Below, piece after piece: positions 55,001 through 63,852 of a stretch of DNA of 64,000 nucleotides. Within the stretch, counting starts at the first letter, position 1, and every line of letters starts with the position of its first letter. The stretch comes from Symbiodinium natans. Taxonomy: Eukaryota; Sar; Dinophyceae; Suessiales; Symbiodiniaceae. Location of the stretch: the NCBI GenBank assembly GCA_905221605.1, contig CAJNDS010002412.1:660886-724885 (forward strand). Reading direction: 5' to 3'. The position numbers and the translations under genes were made by a program. A model generated the notes under the pieces. The model made no database searches. It was not told the origin of the DNA and saw nothing but the letters and a program-made list of their open reading frames with translations.

Positions 55001-55370
55001 GTCCGAAGGTTTGGTTCTGAAGTCTTGAACCCGGCAGATCCTTGGGAGGGTGTGTAGGATCACCTTCAGTCTGCAGCCTTAAACGGAATTCAAACACTCT
55101 AAACCCTAAACCCTCTAAGCTCTAAGCCCTTAGCCCTAAGCCCTTAGCCCTAAGCCCTAAGCCCTCAGCCCTCAGCCCTAAGCCCTAAGCCCTAAGCCCT
55201 AAGCCCTAAGCCCTAAGCGCTTAAGGCTTAAGCCCTACAACCTTAACCCTAAACCCTAAACCCTAAACCCAAAACCCTAAACCCTAAACCCTAAACCCTA
55301 AACCTTAAACCCTAAACCCTCAAAAAGAATCTTAAGCAAAAGCTCCCAAGGTTCGGCGGATGCCATGTGA
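35691..55370 (+). CDS. Transcription factor IIB (TFIIB), about 20-kb split gene
   Basis: TFIIB bridges the TBP-like factor and RNA polymerase II. The first exon, 35691-35750 (MTDISIDPRKACKDCKGRAK), joins in phase to 36326-36365 (VVVDASQGTLICTG) and 36753-36785 (CGVVLEELRS), giving the zinc ribbon Cys pairs CKDC and CTGC. 36975-37039 holds the reader motif EWRTFAS; 37505 to about 37567 has ADLSTAI. First cyclin fold: 39581-39647, 39768-39798 (31 nt), 42052 to about 42103, then probable exons 44713-44770, 48724-48813 and 49580-49650. Second cyclin fold: 50254-50287, 50382-50426 (RRYVVRLGLAVQ), 50932-51000 (PLEVVAPARHIAFQALRLLG), 51378-51409, 52155-52243, 53159-53207 (LAEVATVVKVSEGSVQ), 53945-53992 (YRSIRERLRSLLPK) and 54727-54811 (DFVIRYKLGIEGLPKPQ). 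A TGA follows in 55351-55370. Most phases agree. Exons between 42 and 49 kb are least sure, and further islands (47050-47090, 47289-47400, 48167-48189) may belong here or elsewhere. Confidence 0.75.
37199..37483. repeat. Long CCCTAAA array at the 3' side of a TFIIB intron
   Basis: About forty units with minor variants. The same intron (37040-37504) opens with TTTAGGG units at 37063-37107, so the two orientations face each other. Confidence 0.95.
38687..38827. mobile_element. Inverted-repeat element, family B, in the TFIIB gene
   Basis: The clearest ends of the family: CTTGAAGGTTCATGGT on the left and ACCATCAACCTTCAAG on the right. The core is rich in TTATAA/TTATAAGTAC. Confidence 0.75.
39205..39300. 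repeat. CCCTAAA array
   Basis: About thirteen near-perfect units in the TFIIB intron region between 37567 and 39581. Confidence 0.95.
39967..41911. repeat. 180-bp satellite, about eleven units, inside a TFIIB intron
   Basis: The period is 180 bp, with one B unit a few bases shorter. Two unit types differ over a 50-bp segment: type A (gtgctctgaagtgagcccat) and type B (gtgctcaagaatgagaactt). B units start near 40380, 40740 and 41100 and alternate with A units; the rest are A. Because 180 is a multiple of 3 and the type A to B change keeps frame, a long minus-strand reading frame (39870-41813, 60-residue repeats) stays open. A second minus-strand frame is also open over much of the array, so coding is doubtful. 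It lies between TFIIB exons 39768-39798 and 42052, with TTTAGGG on its left and CCCTAAA on its right. Confidence 0.85.
43198..43330. mobile_element. Inverted-repeat element, family D, with TTTAGGG array inside
   Basis: Ends GGGGGTTCCCGAAAATAGGGG and CCCCTAATTTCGGAAACCCTC are inverted copies. Between the left end and the core (TAAATAGTAGGATTCCATTA) lie five to six TTTAGGG units (43217-43255) that are absent from the copies at 25950 and 19629. Confidence 0.75.
44272..44668. repeat. Variant array of 9-bp CCCTAAAGA units
   Basis: More than thirty CCCTAAAGA units, interrupted at 44584-44616 by ordinary CCCTAAA units. It looks like a telomeric heptamer that gained GA and then spread by local duplication. 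The Gly/Leu/Ser-rich reading on the minus strand is an artefact. Confidence 0.9.
44795..44885. repeat. TTTAGGG array after a TFIIB exon
   Basis: About eleven perfect units starting 25 bp after the GT donor of exon 44713-44770. Confidence 0.95.
45687..45811. mobile_element. Inverted-repeat element, family A (complete copy)
   Basis: Ends GGGATGCTCCCCCTTATACTA and TTTTAAGGGGGAGCATCCC are inverted copies. Inner segments (AGTCCTTGATAGGGATTATA / TATAATCCCTATTATACTAA) add a second fold. No telomeric array inside. Confidence 0.8.
46374..46467. mobile_element. Inverted-repeat element, family C (short copy)
   Basis: Ends AGGGAATGCGGGAATGAGG and CTTCATTCCCTCATTCCCT, with a short TATATA core. It lacks the long minisatellite of the copy at 15382. 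Confidence 0.7.
46536..46590. mobile_element. Family A element, right half only
   Basis: Matches the right half of the copy at 45687 (ACTGTTAGTTTAAGGGGGAA, then CATCCCA). The left end is missing. Confidence 0.6.
47050..47400 (+). CDS. Two exon-like islands that join in phase
   Basis: 47050-47090 (KKKPLPAISLEPG) ends at a GT donor, and 47289-47400 (KPKIPPELDKVALTPLQTT) starts after CCCCAG. The junction keeps one frame. The second island ends at GG|GTTTAGGG, so its donor is the first telomeric unit. They lie inside the TFIIB span and may be an insertion in that protein or part of another gene. Confidence 0.4.
47515..48053. repeat. Facing telomeric arrays around a 340-bp island
   Basis: CCCTAAA units at 47515-47627 and about thirteen TTTAGGG units at 47965-48053. 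The segment between holds no exon I can support. Confidence 0.9.
48955..49033. repeat. CT microsatellite
   Basis: Nearly pure (CT)n with two short interruptions, in the TFIIB intron region. Confidence 0.95.
49430..49562. repeat. CCCTAAA array before a TFIIB exon
   Basis: About eighteen units, ending in CCCCAAA variants, just before the splice acceptor at 49579. TTTAGGG units follow the exon from 49675. Confidence 0.95.
50500..50693. repeat. CCCTAAA array with many variants
   Basis: Variants CCCTACA, CCCTAAG and CCTTAGA give way to perfect units at 50640-50690. Inside the TFIIB intron 50427-50931. Confidence 0.9.
52606..52812. repeat. Variant array of 8-bp CCCTTAAA units
   Basis: About twenty-four CCCTTAAA units followed by normal CCCTAAA. 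The same 8-mer in the opposite sense (TTTAAGGG) occurs at 23553-23590. Confidence 0.95.
54332..54410. mobile_element. Inverted-repeat element, family D
   Basis: Ends GGGGTTGATATAG and CCCCGAATTTCGGAAACCCC; core CCCAAATAGAGGGATCCTCA. In the TFIIB intron 53993-54726. Confidence 0.55.
55095..55320. repeat. Telomeric array with CCCTAAG variants
   Basis: A mixed run in which CCCTAAG and CCCTTAG units dominate the left half and CCCTAAA the right. It ends 30 bp before the last TFIIB exon. Confidence 0.9.
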
Positions 55371-58300
55371 GGGCAGAGAGCCCCTTCCCCGTTGCGACGG
55401 AGCTTCGGAGTTCCCGATTGACGTGGCAAGGGTTTAGGGTTTAGGGTTTAGGGTTTAGGGTTTAGGGTTTAGGGTTTAGGGTTTAGGGTTTAGGAATTGG
55501 TTTAGGGTTTAGGGTTTAGCGGGTTTTGGGTTTAGCGGGTTTAGGTTTAGGCGACCTGAACAATTCCACGGTGACAGCAAGTCAGTAAGCCCTAAACCCT
55601 AAACCCTAAGCCCTAAGCCCTAAACCCTAAACCCTAAACCCTAAACAACAACCCCGAGCGTGGCCATAAACTAAGGGTTTAGAGAGGTCGACATGCCAAG
55701 AGCACTTAAATCTCTAACCGCAAGACAGTACAGCGTTTACGAAGCCACCGTCTCAGCCAACTCCGCACCTCGCTGCAGAGGGGGTTGCGGCTTGGTTGCG
55801 GAGTTCAGGGAAGCTTCATCAGGGGCCTCCTTTGCAAAGGAGCGCCAGACATGCCAGGCAGGGGAGATATACAACCCCAAAACTCTGAAAAGCCCTGAGG
55901 CCTGTAGCACGAAACACCCTTTACCCTGGCTATCAGAATCACAGGGTACCCTAAACCCTAAACCCTAAACCCTAAGCCCTAAGCCCTAAACTCTAAACCC
56001 TAAACCCTAAACTCGAAGCTCCAAACCCTACACCCTCTTTCCCCAACTTTTAAGCTGCCCTGAAATCGTCGGGCGTCGCGAGCTGTGCCTCCTGCGTTTG
56101 GACAGAGAGCCTGTGAATAAGTTTCCCTCCAGCTTTTCGGTTTAAGGTTTAGGGTACAGGGTTTGGGGTGCAGGGTTTGGGGTTCAGGGTTTGGGTGGAG
56201 GGTTTTGGGGTTCAGGGTTCATGTAGGTAACAGACGAACAATGGCCACAGCGCACGCGCAAGCGGCTCTTGGCAAGAAGGAGTTCAGGGGTCGCCTAGAT
56301 ACTCCTTTTTTAAGGGACCCTATAGGCCCCAATCTCTGAACCTTCAAAGCCCTAAAACCCCAAACCCGAATTTGCCGATTCCCCTTTTTGAAAAACCTCG
56401 GTCGCAAGCGGCCACATAAGGACCCTAAACCCTAAACCCTAAACCCTAAACCCTAAACCCTAAACCCTAAACCCTAAACCCTAAACCCTAAACCCTAAAC
56501 CCTAAACCCTAAACCCCCTTAGAAGAAATCCTTGCAGGCCATCGCGATAAGCAAGCCGCGAGATGCCCCTTCATGGTTTGGGGTTTAGGGTTTTTGAGGT
56601 TGTAGGGCTTAAGGGTTTTAGGGTTCTAGGGTTTAGGGTTTTTGAGGTTGTAGGGTTTGAGGGTTTTAGGGTTTTAGGGTATTTGGGGTTTTAGGGTTTT
56701 AGGGTTTTAGGGTTCTAGGGTTTTAGGGTTTTAGGGTATTTGGGGTTTTAGGGTTTGAGGGTTTTAGGGTTTTAGGGTTTTAGCGTTTTCGGGGTTATGG
56801 GGTTTAGGGTTTAGGGTTAGCGTACTTGGGCGTTTATAGGGTTTAGGGTTGAGGGTTCGAAGCCTCAACCCTCTGCAACTTTCTAGACGCAAATGCCTAT
56901 GCAGGCATTTCCAAAAATAGGGGGTACTTCCCTATAATATACGCTAAATAGAACAGAATCCCTGAAAGGGACCCCCCAAAAAGGGTACTCCATTCTCGAG
57001 AAAAAAAACCCAAAATAGGGGGTACTTCCTTATATACCCCAAACAGAACAGAATCCCCTGAAAAAAAACCCCAAAAAGGGTACTCTATTCTCGAGAAAAA
57101 AACGGGAAAAAACCCATGTAGCACCTCTTTGGCACCAGTTTGGGACGTTTGCTTCAATATGGGCTCCAGGGTTTGGGGCATAGGGTTTTGGGCTTTGGGG
57201 TTCGAAAGCTTAGGGTTCAGGGTTCAGGGTTTAGGGTTTAGGGTTTAGGGTTCAGGGTTTAGGGTTCAGGGTTCAAGGTTTCGGTTTTGGGGCTTCAGGG
57301 TTTGGAGCTTCCTGTCTGTCCGCTCGGTATCACAGTCGGCAGACACCCTCGCAAGACCGACGCGCGCCCCATCCGAAAACGAATGACCGGACACATCAGA
57401 GATTTCTTGCAAGCTGCAACCTGCACCCCCTGTAGGGTTAGGGTAGTTTGGGGTTTAGGGTTTAGGGTTTGGGGTTTAGGGTTTAGGGTTTAGGGGCTTT
57501 GGGATTTTGGAGTTTTGGGGCTTCAGGGTTTTGGGTGCTTGGGTTCAGGGATGATGACCTTGTGACGACAGCGACTGTGGCTTGGGCAGCAGCTGAGCCA
57601 GTGTTGGCGGAGGGGATGTTGTTCTCCATCATTCTCTATCCTTGCGCCACGAGCAGCAAAAGCACCCTACTAAGCCTCAATAATGGTACGGGGGTCTTAA
57701 ACTCCAGGAAGGTCCCTCCAGCCTCTCTCCCTCTCTCTCCCTCTCTCCCTGTCTCTTGTTTTCCTTCCCCTTGAACCCCAAAACCTAAACTCAAACCTGA
57801 AGCCTCTCTCCTTCTCTCCTTCTCTCCTTCTCTCCTTCTCTCCTTCTCTCCTTCTCTCCTTCTCTCCTTCTCTCCTTCTCTCCTTCTCTCTTTCTCTCTT
57901 TCTCTCTTTCTCTCTGTCTCTCTCTCTCTCTCTTTCTCTCTTTCTGTCTCTCTCTCTCTCTCTCTCTTTGTTGAATCTGACTCTCTCACTCTCTCTCGCT
58001 CTCCCCCTCCTCCTTTCGCACTCATTCTCTTTTCTCCTTCTCGCTGGGCAGATGCCGCGGGCTGCGAGCCGCAGCCTCAGGGGGGGCCTCGAATCTGTGC
58101 AGGTTGAGGGCTTTAAGGCCTATGAAACTTAGGGCTAACAGGGCTTACAGGGCGCATAGGCCCATAGTTCTCATAGGGCTTGTAGGAGTTGTAGGGTTTA
58201 TCGGGCCTACATGCAGGGATTTCGGGGTTTGGATTTCTTAGTTAAGGGTTTGGGTGTCTAGGGCTTCAGGGTTTAGTTGTTGTTAGAGTGTTTGTTTGGG

Positions 58301-58698
58301 GAGGGGGGACGGCAACTTGGTGGAGAGGAGATGTTTTGAGGTATTTGGTTCCAGCATGCTCATGCAAGCAGTACAGATTCCAGCATGCTCTTACGACGTT
58401 TTGATAACCGAGTGCTGCTGCTGTTTGGGCTGCTAGATTCAGACATCAGGCCTGTGGCCTTTGGCAATTTGCAGCACAGGCCCCTGACACTCAGCAACAC
58501 CAGCCCCTCACACCCTACCTCAACCCAGCATGACCCAGCCTAAGTTGAGATTCATCGGCCGAGGCTTGCATGCCTTACCAGGCAGTCAAGCTGACGCGGA
58601 ACCTATACTTAGGGCTCACAAGAGGTGTGGCCTTGATCCTAGTTGGCTGCGTTCTGGTTGGGCGACCCCAGCTTCCGGGGAGGACAGGGTTCGCCCTC
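55371..58698. other. Region between TFIIB and HDDC2
   Basis: No complete gene. Telomeric runs at 55430-55495, 55590-55655, 56420-56515 (perfect CCCTAAA) and 57205-57270; GGGTTTTA variants at 56575-56790; two related copies of a family D-like repeat at 56905-57110; CT-rich satellites at 57719-57967. Coding-like islands are 55693-55870 (ATG start, MPRALKSLTARQYSVYEATV), 56239-56275 (MATAHAQAALGKKEF), 56537-56576 and 57322-57415 (RPIRKRMTGHIRDFLQ). They may be exons of an unrecognised gene. Confidence 0.4.
57719..57967. repeat. CT-rich minisatellite (TCTCCTTC and CTCTTTCT units)
   Basis: Pyrimidine-only tract. Ten or so TCTCCTTC units at 57805-57885 pass into CTCTTTCT units. The Arg/Glu-rich frame on the minus strand is an artefact. 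Confidence 0.9.
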
Positions 58699-60445
58699 AT
58701 GGAAGAGCCTGGAGCCAAGAGAGCCAAGACGGCCGGGCCGGGAGCTGTGGACGCGCTGCCTCCTAGTTGGAACAGGCAAACCTTTCACTTTCTTCGGGGT
58801 CAGTCCCTTTTCTTTTAAATCCCAAAAAGCCGAACCGCTTCTCTGTGTAAGCTTAACCGTCAAGGTCTTTCATCTCGGACATCTGCGGCACTCTGAAGCG
58901 GCTGAAGCGGACGGGCTGGGTCATGCGGAAGGTCCCTCTACCGGAGAGCGACTCAGACCACATGCACCGCTGCGCCATGTGTGCCATGCTGCTAACGCAG
59001 CCACCCGACCCGCGGGACGACTACACCGCCCCGGAAGCGGCGAAGTTCCACCCGGGGAAGGTGGACGCCACGCGGCTCCTGCGCATGGCAGTCAGCCACG
59101 ACCTCTGCGAGGCCCTGGCAGGGGACATCACGCCCTACTGCAACTTGGCAGCCCAGTGGTACCCTTCTCCCTTTTTTTGTGGGTTTAGGGTTCTGGGTCC
59201 CTTATGAAGTATCCTCCCTTAAAGTATCCAACCAAAAAAAGGGTGCCCTTATTGTAATATGGTTAATATACTGGGCTATTAAGGGTTTAGGGTTTAGGGT
59301 TTAGGGTTTAGGGTTTAGGGTAATATGGTTCCTTAGTAGCAAGGCAACCCGACCCTGGTGGCCTCCAAGCACGAGAAGGAGAAGGAGGCCATGCAGGCCA
59401 TCCGGAAGGCGTCTTGTTGCGCAGCCTGGAAGGGTTTTCGGCTTTCTTGTTGCCAAAAGTAGGGGTTTAGGGTTTAGGGTTTAGGGTTTAGGGTTTAGGG
59501 TTTAGGGTTTAGGCTTTAGGCTTTAGGGTGATAAGGCACTTTGTACCCTCTAGCTCTTAAAAACATCTGATACCATGGTGGAGATCCGAAGCAGGGCCCA
59601 GAACTCAGCCCCCCCCAATCGAGTTCAGACGATCCCCCACGCCCCCCCCCCCCCCCCCCCCCCTAAGCCCCAAAACCCTAGACCCTAACCCTAAACCCTA
59701 AACCCTAAACCCTAAACCCTAAACCTAAACCCTAAACCCCAAACCCAATTCCCTCCCCCCCCCCCCCCCTAGGTGGTTGGGGATCCATTGGGACAAGAGC
59801 TTTTCGAGCTGTGGGCCGAATACGAGGACACCACACCCTCAAACTCTACGCACTAAAGCTCTGAACCCTAAACCCTAAACCCCAAAGCCCAAGCCCTAAA
59901 CCCCAAACCCTTAACCCTAAGCCCTACAGCCTCCTAAGCCCTGCACGAGGAGCTGAAGACGGTGGAGGCGATCTACTGCAAGGACATCGACAAGTTCGAG
60001 ATGGTGGTGCAGGTCCTGGGGTTCAGGCTTTTGTTCGTGGGGAGTTTAGGGTTTAGGGTTTAGGGTTTAGGGTTTGTTGGGGCAAGGCATTGGGTGGTTT
60101 TCAGGGAGCTTTGCGGCCTTTGAGGGGTCAGGTCGATCTTGAAGCTTCCCAACGTGTACTACCATCGGGCCTCCATCAACTTCAACTCTAAACCCCCAAC
60201 CCCCAAACCCCAAACCTCCCAACTCTAAACCCCAGACTCCTAAACCCCAAAACCCCAAGCCTCCACCCTAAACCCTGAGCCCTAACCCCTAACCTATAAA
60301 TCCCTAAACCCTAAACCCTAAACCCAAAACCCCTAAACCCCTAAGCCCTAAGCCACCCAAACACCCCCGAAGAGCCCGGAAGGCCTACGAGTATGAGAAA
60401 GAGCACCTCAAGCCCCTGAAGGACGTTCCGGGCGCCTTGGGCTGA
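58699..60445 (+). CDS. HDDC2-like 5'-nucleotidase (HD domain), six exons
   Basis: The HDDC2/YfbR family removes phosphate from (deoxy)nucleoside monophosphates. Exons: 58699-58775 (MEEPGAKRAK), 58865-59147, 59340-59408, 59773-59826, 59950-60012 and 60383-60445. All junctions keep phase and give about 202 aa, close to the usual length. Diagnostic segments are LKRTGWVMRKVPLPESDSDH, the metal-binding HD pair in AVSHDLCEALAGDI, LGQELFELWAEYE, and KDIDKFEMVVQ|AYEYEKEHLKP, which line up with family members without gaps in the second half. Donors are AG|GC, TTG|GC, AAG|GC, GAG|GA and CAG|GT; acceptors end in AG. Introns 3 and 5 carry TTTAGGG then CCCTAAA; intron 1 has none. The end of exon 2 is the least certain border. 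Confidence 0.88.
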
Positions 60446-60457
60446 AACTTCGTTTTA

Positions 60458-60493
60458 TGTATGTATATATATATATATATATATATTTATAAC

Positions 60494-60525
<32 letters not shown>

Positions 60526-60593
60526 TAATAACAATAATAATAATAATAATAATATAATCCATAAATAAAAAATAATAATATAATATAATAATC

Positions 60594-60689
<96 letters not shown>

Positions 60690-60763
60690 TATATAATTGT
60701 AATAATAATAGTAATTATTATTTATTATTACTATTATTATTATTATTGTTATTGTTATTGTTA

Positions 60764-60810
<47 letters not shown>

Positions 60811-60811
60811 T
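60458..60811. repeat. AT-rich microsatellite palindrome
   Basis: (TA)n, then a long (AAT)n run to about 60690, then (ATT)n at 60725-60811. The two trinucleotide runs are complementary and could form a long hairpin. It begins 13 bp after the HDDC2 stop. Confidence 0.95.
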
Positions 60812-61032
60812 TGGGGGTTTTGGGGTTTGGGGTTTGGGGGTTTTGGGCTTATGGGATTAAAGAGATTTTGGGGTTTGAGGTTTAGGGGGTTTAGGGTTTT
60901 CGGGATTGGGGGTTTAGGGTTTTTAGGAGTGGCAGTTTGGGGTGGGTCTACGGGCTTAGTCTTTTGGGGTTTCTTGTTATGATTTTTTCGATTGAGGTCG
61001 CGGAGGGGGGTCGTTTCTGCGCAGCAGACACT

Positions 61033-61480
61033 CAGACAGTCAGACAGTCAGACAGTCAGACAGTCAGACAGTCAGACAGTCAGACAGTCAGACAGTCAGA
61101 CAGTCAGACAGTCAGATGATTAGACAATCAGACAGGCAGACGGCAGACAGTCAGACCGTCAGACAGTCAGACAGTCATGTTGGGTGTCACAGACGCAGAC
61201 AGTCAGACAGTCAAATACTGGAGTTGGGTGGGAGACACGTTAGTACTCAGTCTATTGCCACTATGACTGCCCAACTTCAGCGGAAATTCACTATTCTACT
61301 GTGCTTGGGTACGAGACCCGTGAGCACCCAAGTCTCCTCCAAGAGCAAATGGTTGACTGACTGACTGTCTGACGGTCTGACTGTCTGCTGTCTGCCTGTT
61401 TGATTGTCTGGTCATCTGACTGTCTGACCGTGTGACTGTCTGACTGTCTGACTGTGAGTGTCTGAGTGTCTGAGTGTCTG
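61033..61480. repeat. CAGACAGT tandem repeat with an inverted partner
   Basis: CAGACAGT units at 61033-61218 face ACTGTCTG units at 61353-61480, with a 130-bp unique loop between. The arms are complementary. Confidence 0.9.
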
Positions 61481-61549
61481 CTTTTCAGTTTGCGCCCCAT
61501 TTGCACGCTCTCTCTTCATTTTTCAGTTCATTGATTGTTCGGCCTGAAC

Positions 61550-61817
61550 CCTAACCCCCAAATAGACCCTAAACCCTAAACCCTAAACCCTAAACCCTAA
61601 ACTCTAAACCCTAACCCCTAAACCCTAAACCTAACCCTAAACCCTCCTATGAACCCTAAACCCTAAACCCTAAACCCTAAACCCTAAACCCTAAACCCCA
61701 AAGCCTAAACCCTAAACCCGAAACCCTAAACCCTAAACCTAAACCTTAAACCCTCAACCCTCAACCCCAAACCCGAAACCTTAAACCCTAACCCCTAAAC
61801 CCTAAACCCTAAACCCT
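61550..61817. repeat. CCCTAAA array with variants
   Basis: About thirty-five units with CCCTAAC, CCCGAAA and CCTTAAA variants, ending about 55 bp before the exon-like island at 61875. Confidence 0.95.
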
Positions 61818-61874
61818 TAAAGGGCTTGGGGGCTTTAGTTTCTTCTTCGGGACTTTAGGCGAGCCGCGGGCCCA

Positions 61875-61932
61875 GGTGCCAAGACTCCGCTCACCAACTC
61901 AGTGGGTGCGGAGAAGGTGGCCTCGGGCAAAG
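61875..61932 (+). CDS. Exon-like island (GAKTPLTNSVGAEKVASGK)
   Basis: Starts after GGCCCAG and ends at AAAG|GTTTAGG, so the donor is the first telomeric unit. CCCTAAA lies on its left and TTTAGGG on its right. Unknown gene. Confidence 0.4.
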
Positions 61933-62665
61933 GTTTAGGATTTAGGGTTTAGGGTTTAGGGTTTAGGGTTTAGGGTTTAGGGTTCAGGGTTTAGGGTTTA
62001 GGGCACATAGGAGGGTTTAGGGCTTAGGATTCAAGGAGGGTTTAGGGGTTGGGGTTCGTGGGATGGTTTAGGGTTTAGGGTTTACGACCCTGAGCCTACA
62101 CCACCCAAAGCCCAAGGCCCCTAAAGCGCCTAAGGCACAAACCCTCACGTGAGCCCTGACGCCACTTCACCCCTTAGCGCAGGGCGTTTAGGGTTTAGGG
62201 TTCAGGGTTTGGGGTTCAGGGTTTGGAGTTTAGGGTTAAATCGGAGCCCACAGTTTAGAAGACCCGCCCCCTACGAACAGTTCCAAGACTAAGAGGATCT
62301 GGGAGGGGACCTGTGATGACAATACTTAGGTTGAAAGTTGGCAGCTGCTTCACTCACGCAGCCCGCACATGCGGCATGTCTTTTTCATGTGGCACACAGC
62401 TCTCGGCAACATTGCGAGAGACTTGGCTTTAGCCCTAAATCTCCTTGCCCAGACCCCTGAATCCGGAAATTTCATCCTTGAATCTGGGGCATTCTCAGCC
62501 AGACCCCCTTAACTTGAAACGAAACCCTAAAATTCTAAACCCTAAATCCTAAACCCTGAACCCTGAACCCTACACCCTAAACCCTAAACCCTAAACCCTA
62601 AACCCTAAACCCTAAACCCTAAACCCAAAACTTAACCCCCGAACCCAGCACCCTCTGGGCCTCAG

Positions 62666-62722
62666 GACCTACCCACCGTCTGCGAGGAGCCCTTGCGGCG
62701 CTTCTTTATCTCCACCAACCAG
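62666..62722 (+). CDS. Exon-like island (DLPTVCEEPLRRFFISTNQ)
   Basis: Nineteen codons between CCTCAG and an AG|GCGTGC donor. CCCTAAA array at 62565-62625 and TTTAGGG units from 62752. Probably the same unknown gene as 61875. Confidence 0.45.
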
Positions 62723-63605
62723 GCGTGCCCCGCAGCTCCCAAAACCTTAAGGTTTAGGGTTTACGGTTTAGAGTTTAGGGTTAGGGTTTAGGGTTTAGGG
62801 TTAGGGTTTAGGGTTGGGGCTCCATTTACCTATTACTTTGGGGGGCTCATACCCCATATCCATGGGGGTTATAACCTACGAAATTGCAGCCAGCCGGTAT
62901 ATTCTACCCGAATAAGGTAGGCTCCTTAGGCACAATTCTCTCAATCCTAAACTCCACAGCTCAAGAAATTGCCAAACTCCTCTGAATTAGGGGTTGGACC
63001 TCTAGATACATAGGGTGAAAGGGGGAAGCAGGGAAAATCTCTCAACTAAGAAGTACTGGGCAGCCCAGCCGTGCCCTTTTAGCCCTTTTGGGTTCCTGTT
63101 TGAAAGGGTGGCGTACACAAAAGGTGGCTTACACTACACCGAGAAGGGTATTCTGCGAAGGGTACTGGGACCCCCTGAACCTCCGAGAAGTGGCCCCTAC
63201 GTGTGGTTTAGGGGGTTTATACGGTTTGGTTTAGGTTCTATGGTTTTTAGGGTATTTTGGGGTTTATAGGGTTGGGTCTGCTTTTCAGGTTCAAGGGTCG
63301 GAAGGTGGTTCCCATATGCCAGCTTGAGCATGCATTCCCGGGCACTAGACGGCAAAGATTGTAAATCCTGAGCCTTGAACTCCTAAACCCGAAACCCTAA
63401 ACCCAAACCCTAAGCCCAAAACCCACAGCCCCTGCACTCCCAACGCTAAACCCTCCCAAGGGGCCTAAGCCGAGGCCTCGACAGGTGCTGTTATTCCTAC
63501 AGCAACCCTCTTACCCGTTAAGCCCAGACACCCAAAACTTCCTTTTGTATTGGGTAAGGTCCCATTATGAGACCTATGAAGCAAATAAGGTTCCCCCTTT
63601 CATTC

Positions 63606-63780
63606 CTAGCCCTGAACCCTGAACCCTGAACCCTGAACCCTGAACCCTGAACCCTGAACCCTGAACCCTGAACCCTGAACCCTAAACCCTAAACCCTAAA
63701 CCCTAAACCCTAAACCCTGAACCCTGAACCCTGAACCCTAAACCCCAAACCCTAAACCCTAAACCCTAAACCCTAAACCC
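63606..63780. repeat. CCCTGAA/CCCTAAA array
   Basis: About ten CCCTGAA variant units come first, then mixed and perfect CCCTAAA units. The exon-like island at 63817 follows. Confidence 0.95.
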
Positions 63781-63816
63781 CCACCCGGAGCTCCTAAACC
63801 TTTCCAAGCATCCCAG

Positions 63817-63852
63817 GCCATGGCCACCCCGCTCTTCCGTCGTCTGGATCAG
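63817..63852 (+). CDS. Exon-like island (AMATPLFRRLDQ)
   Basis: Twelve codons between ATCCCAG and a CAG|GTGGGT donor, followed by TTTAGGG units to the window end. It may continue beyond the window. Confidence 0.35.

Noticed and set aside
57636-58025. Arg/Glu-rich protein on the minus strand
   Set aside because: Product of the CT-rich minisatellite.
60746-60982. Poly-leucine frame
   Set aside because: Product of the ATT microsatellite running into G-rich repeat DNA.
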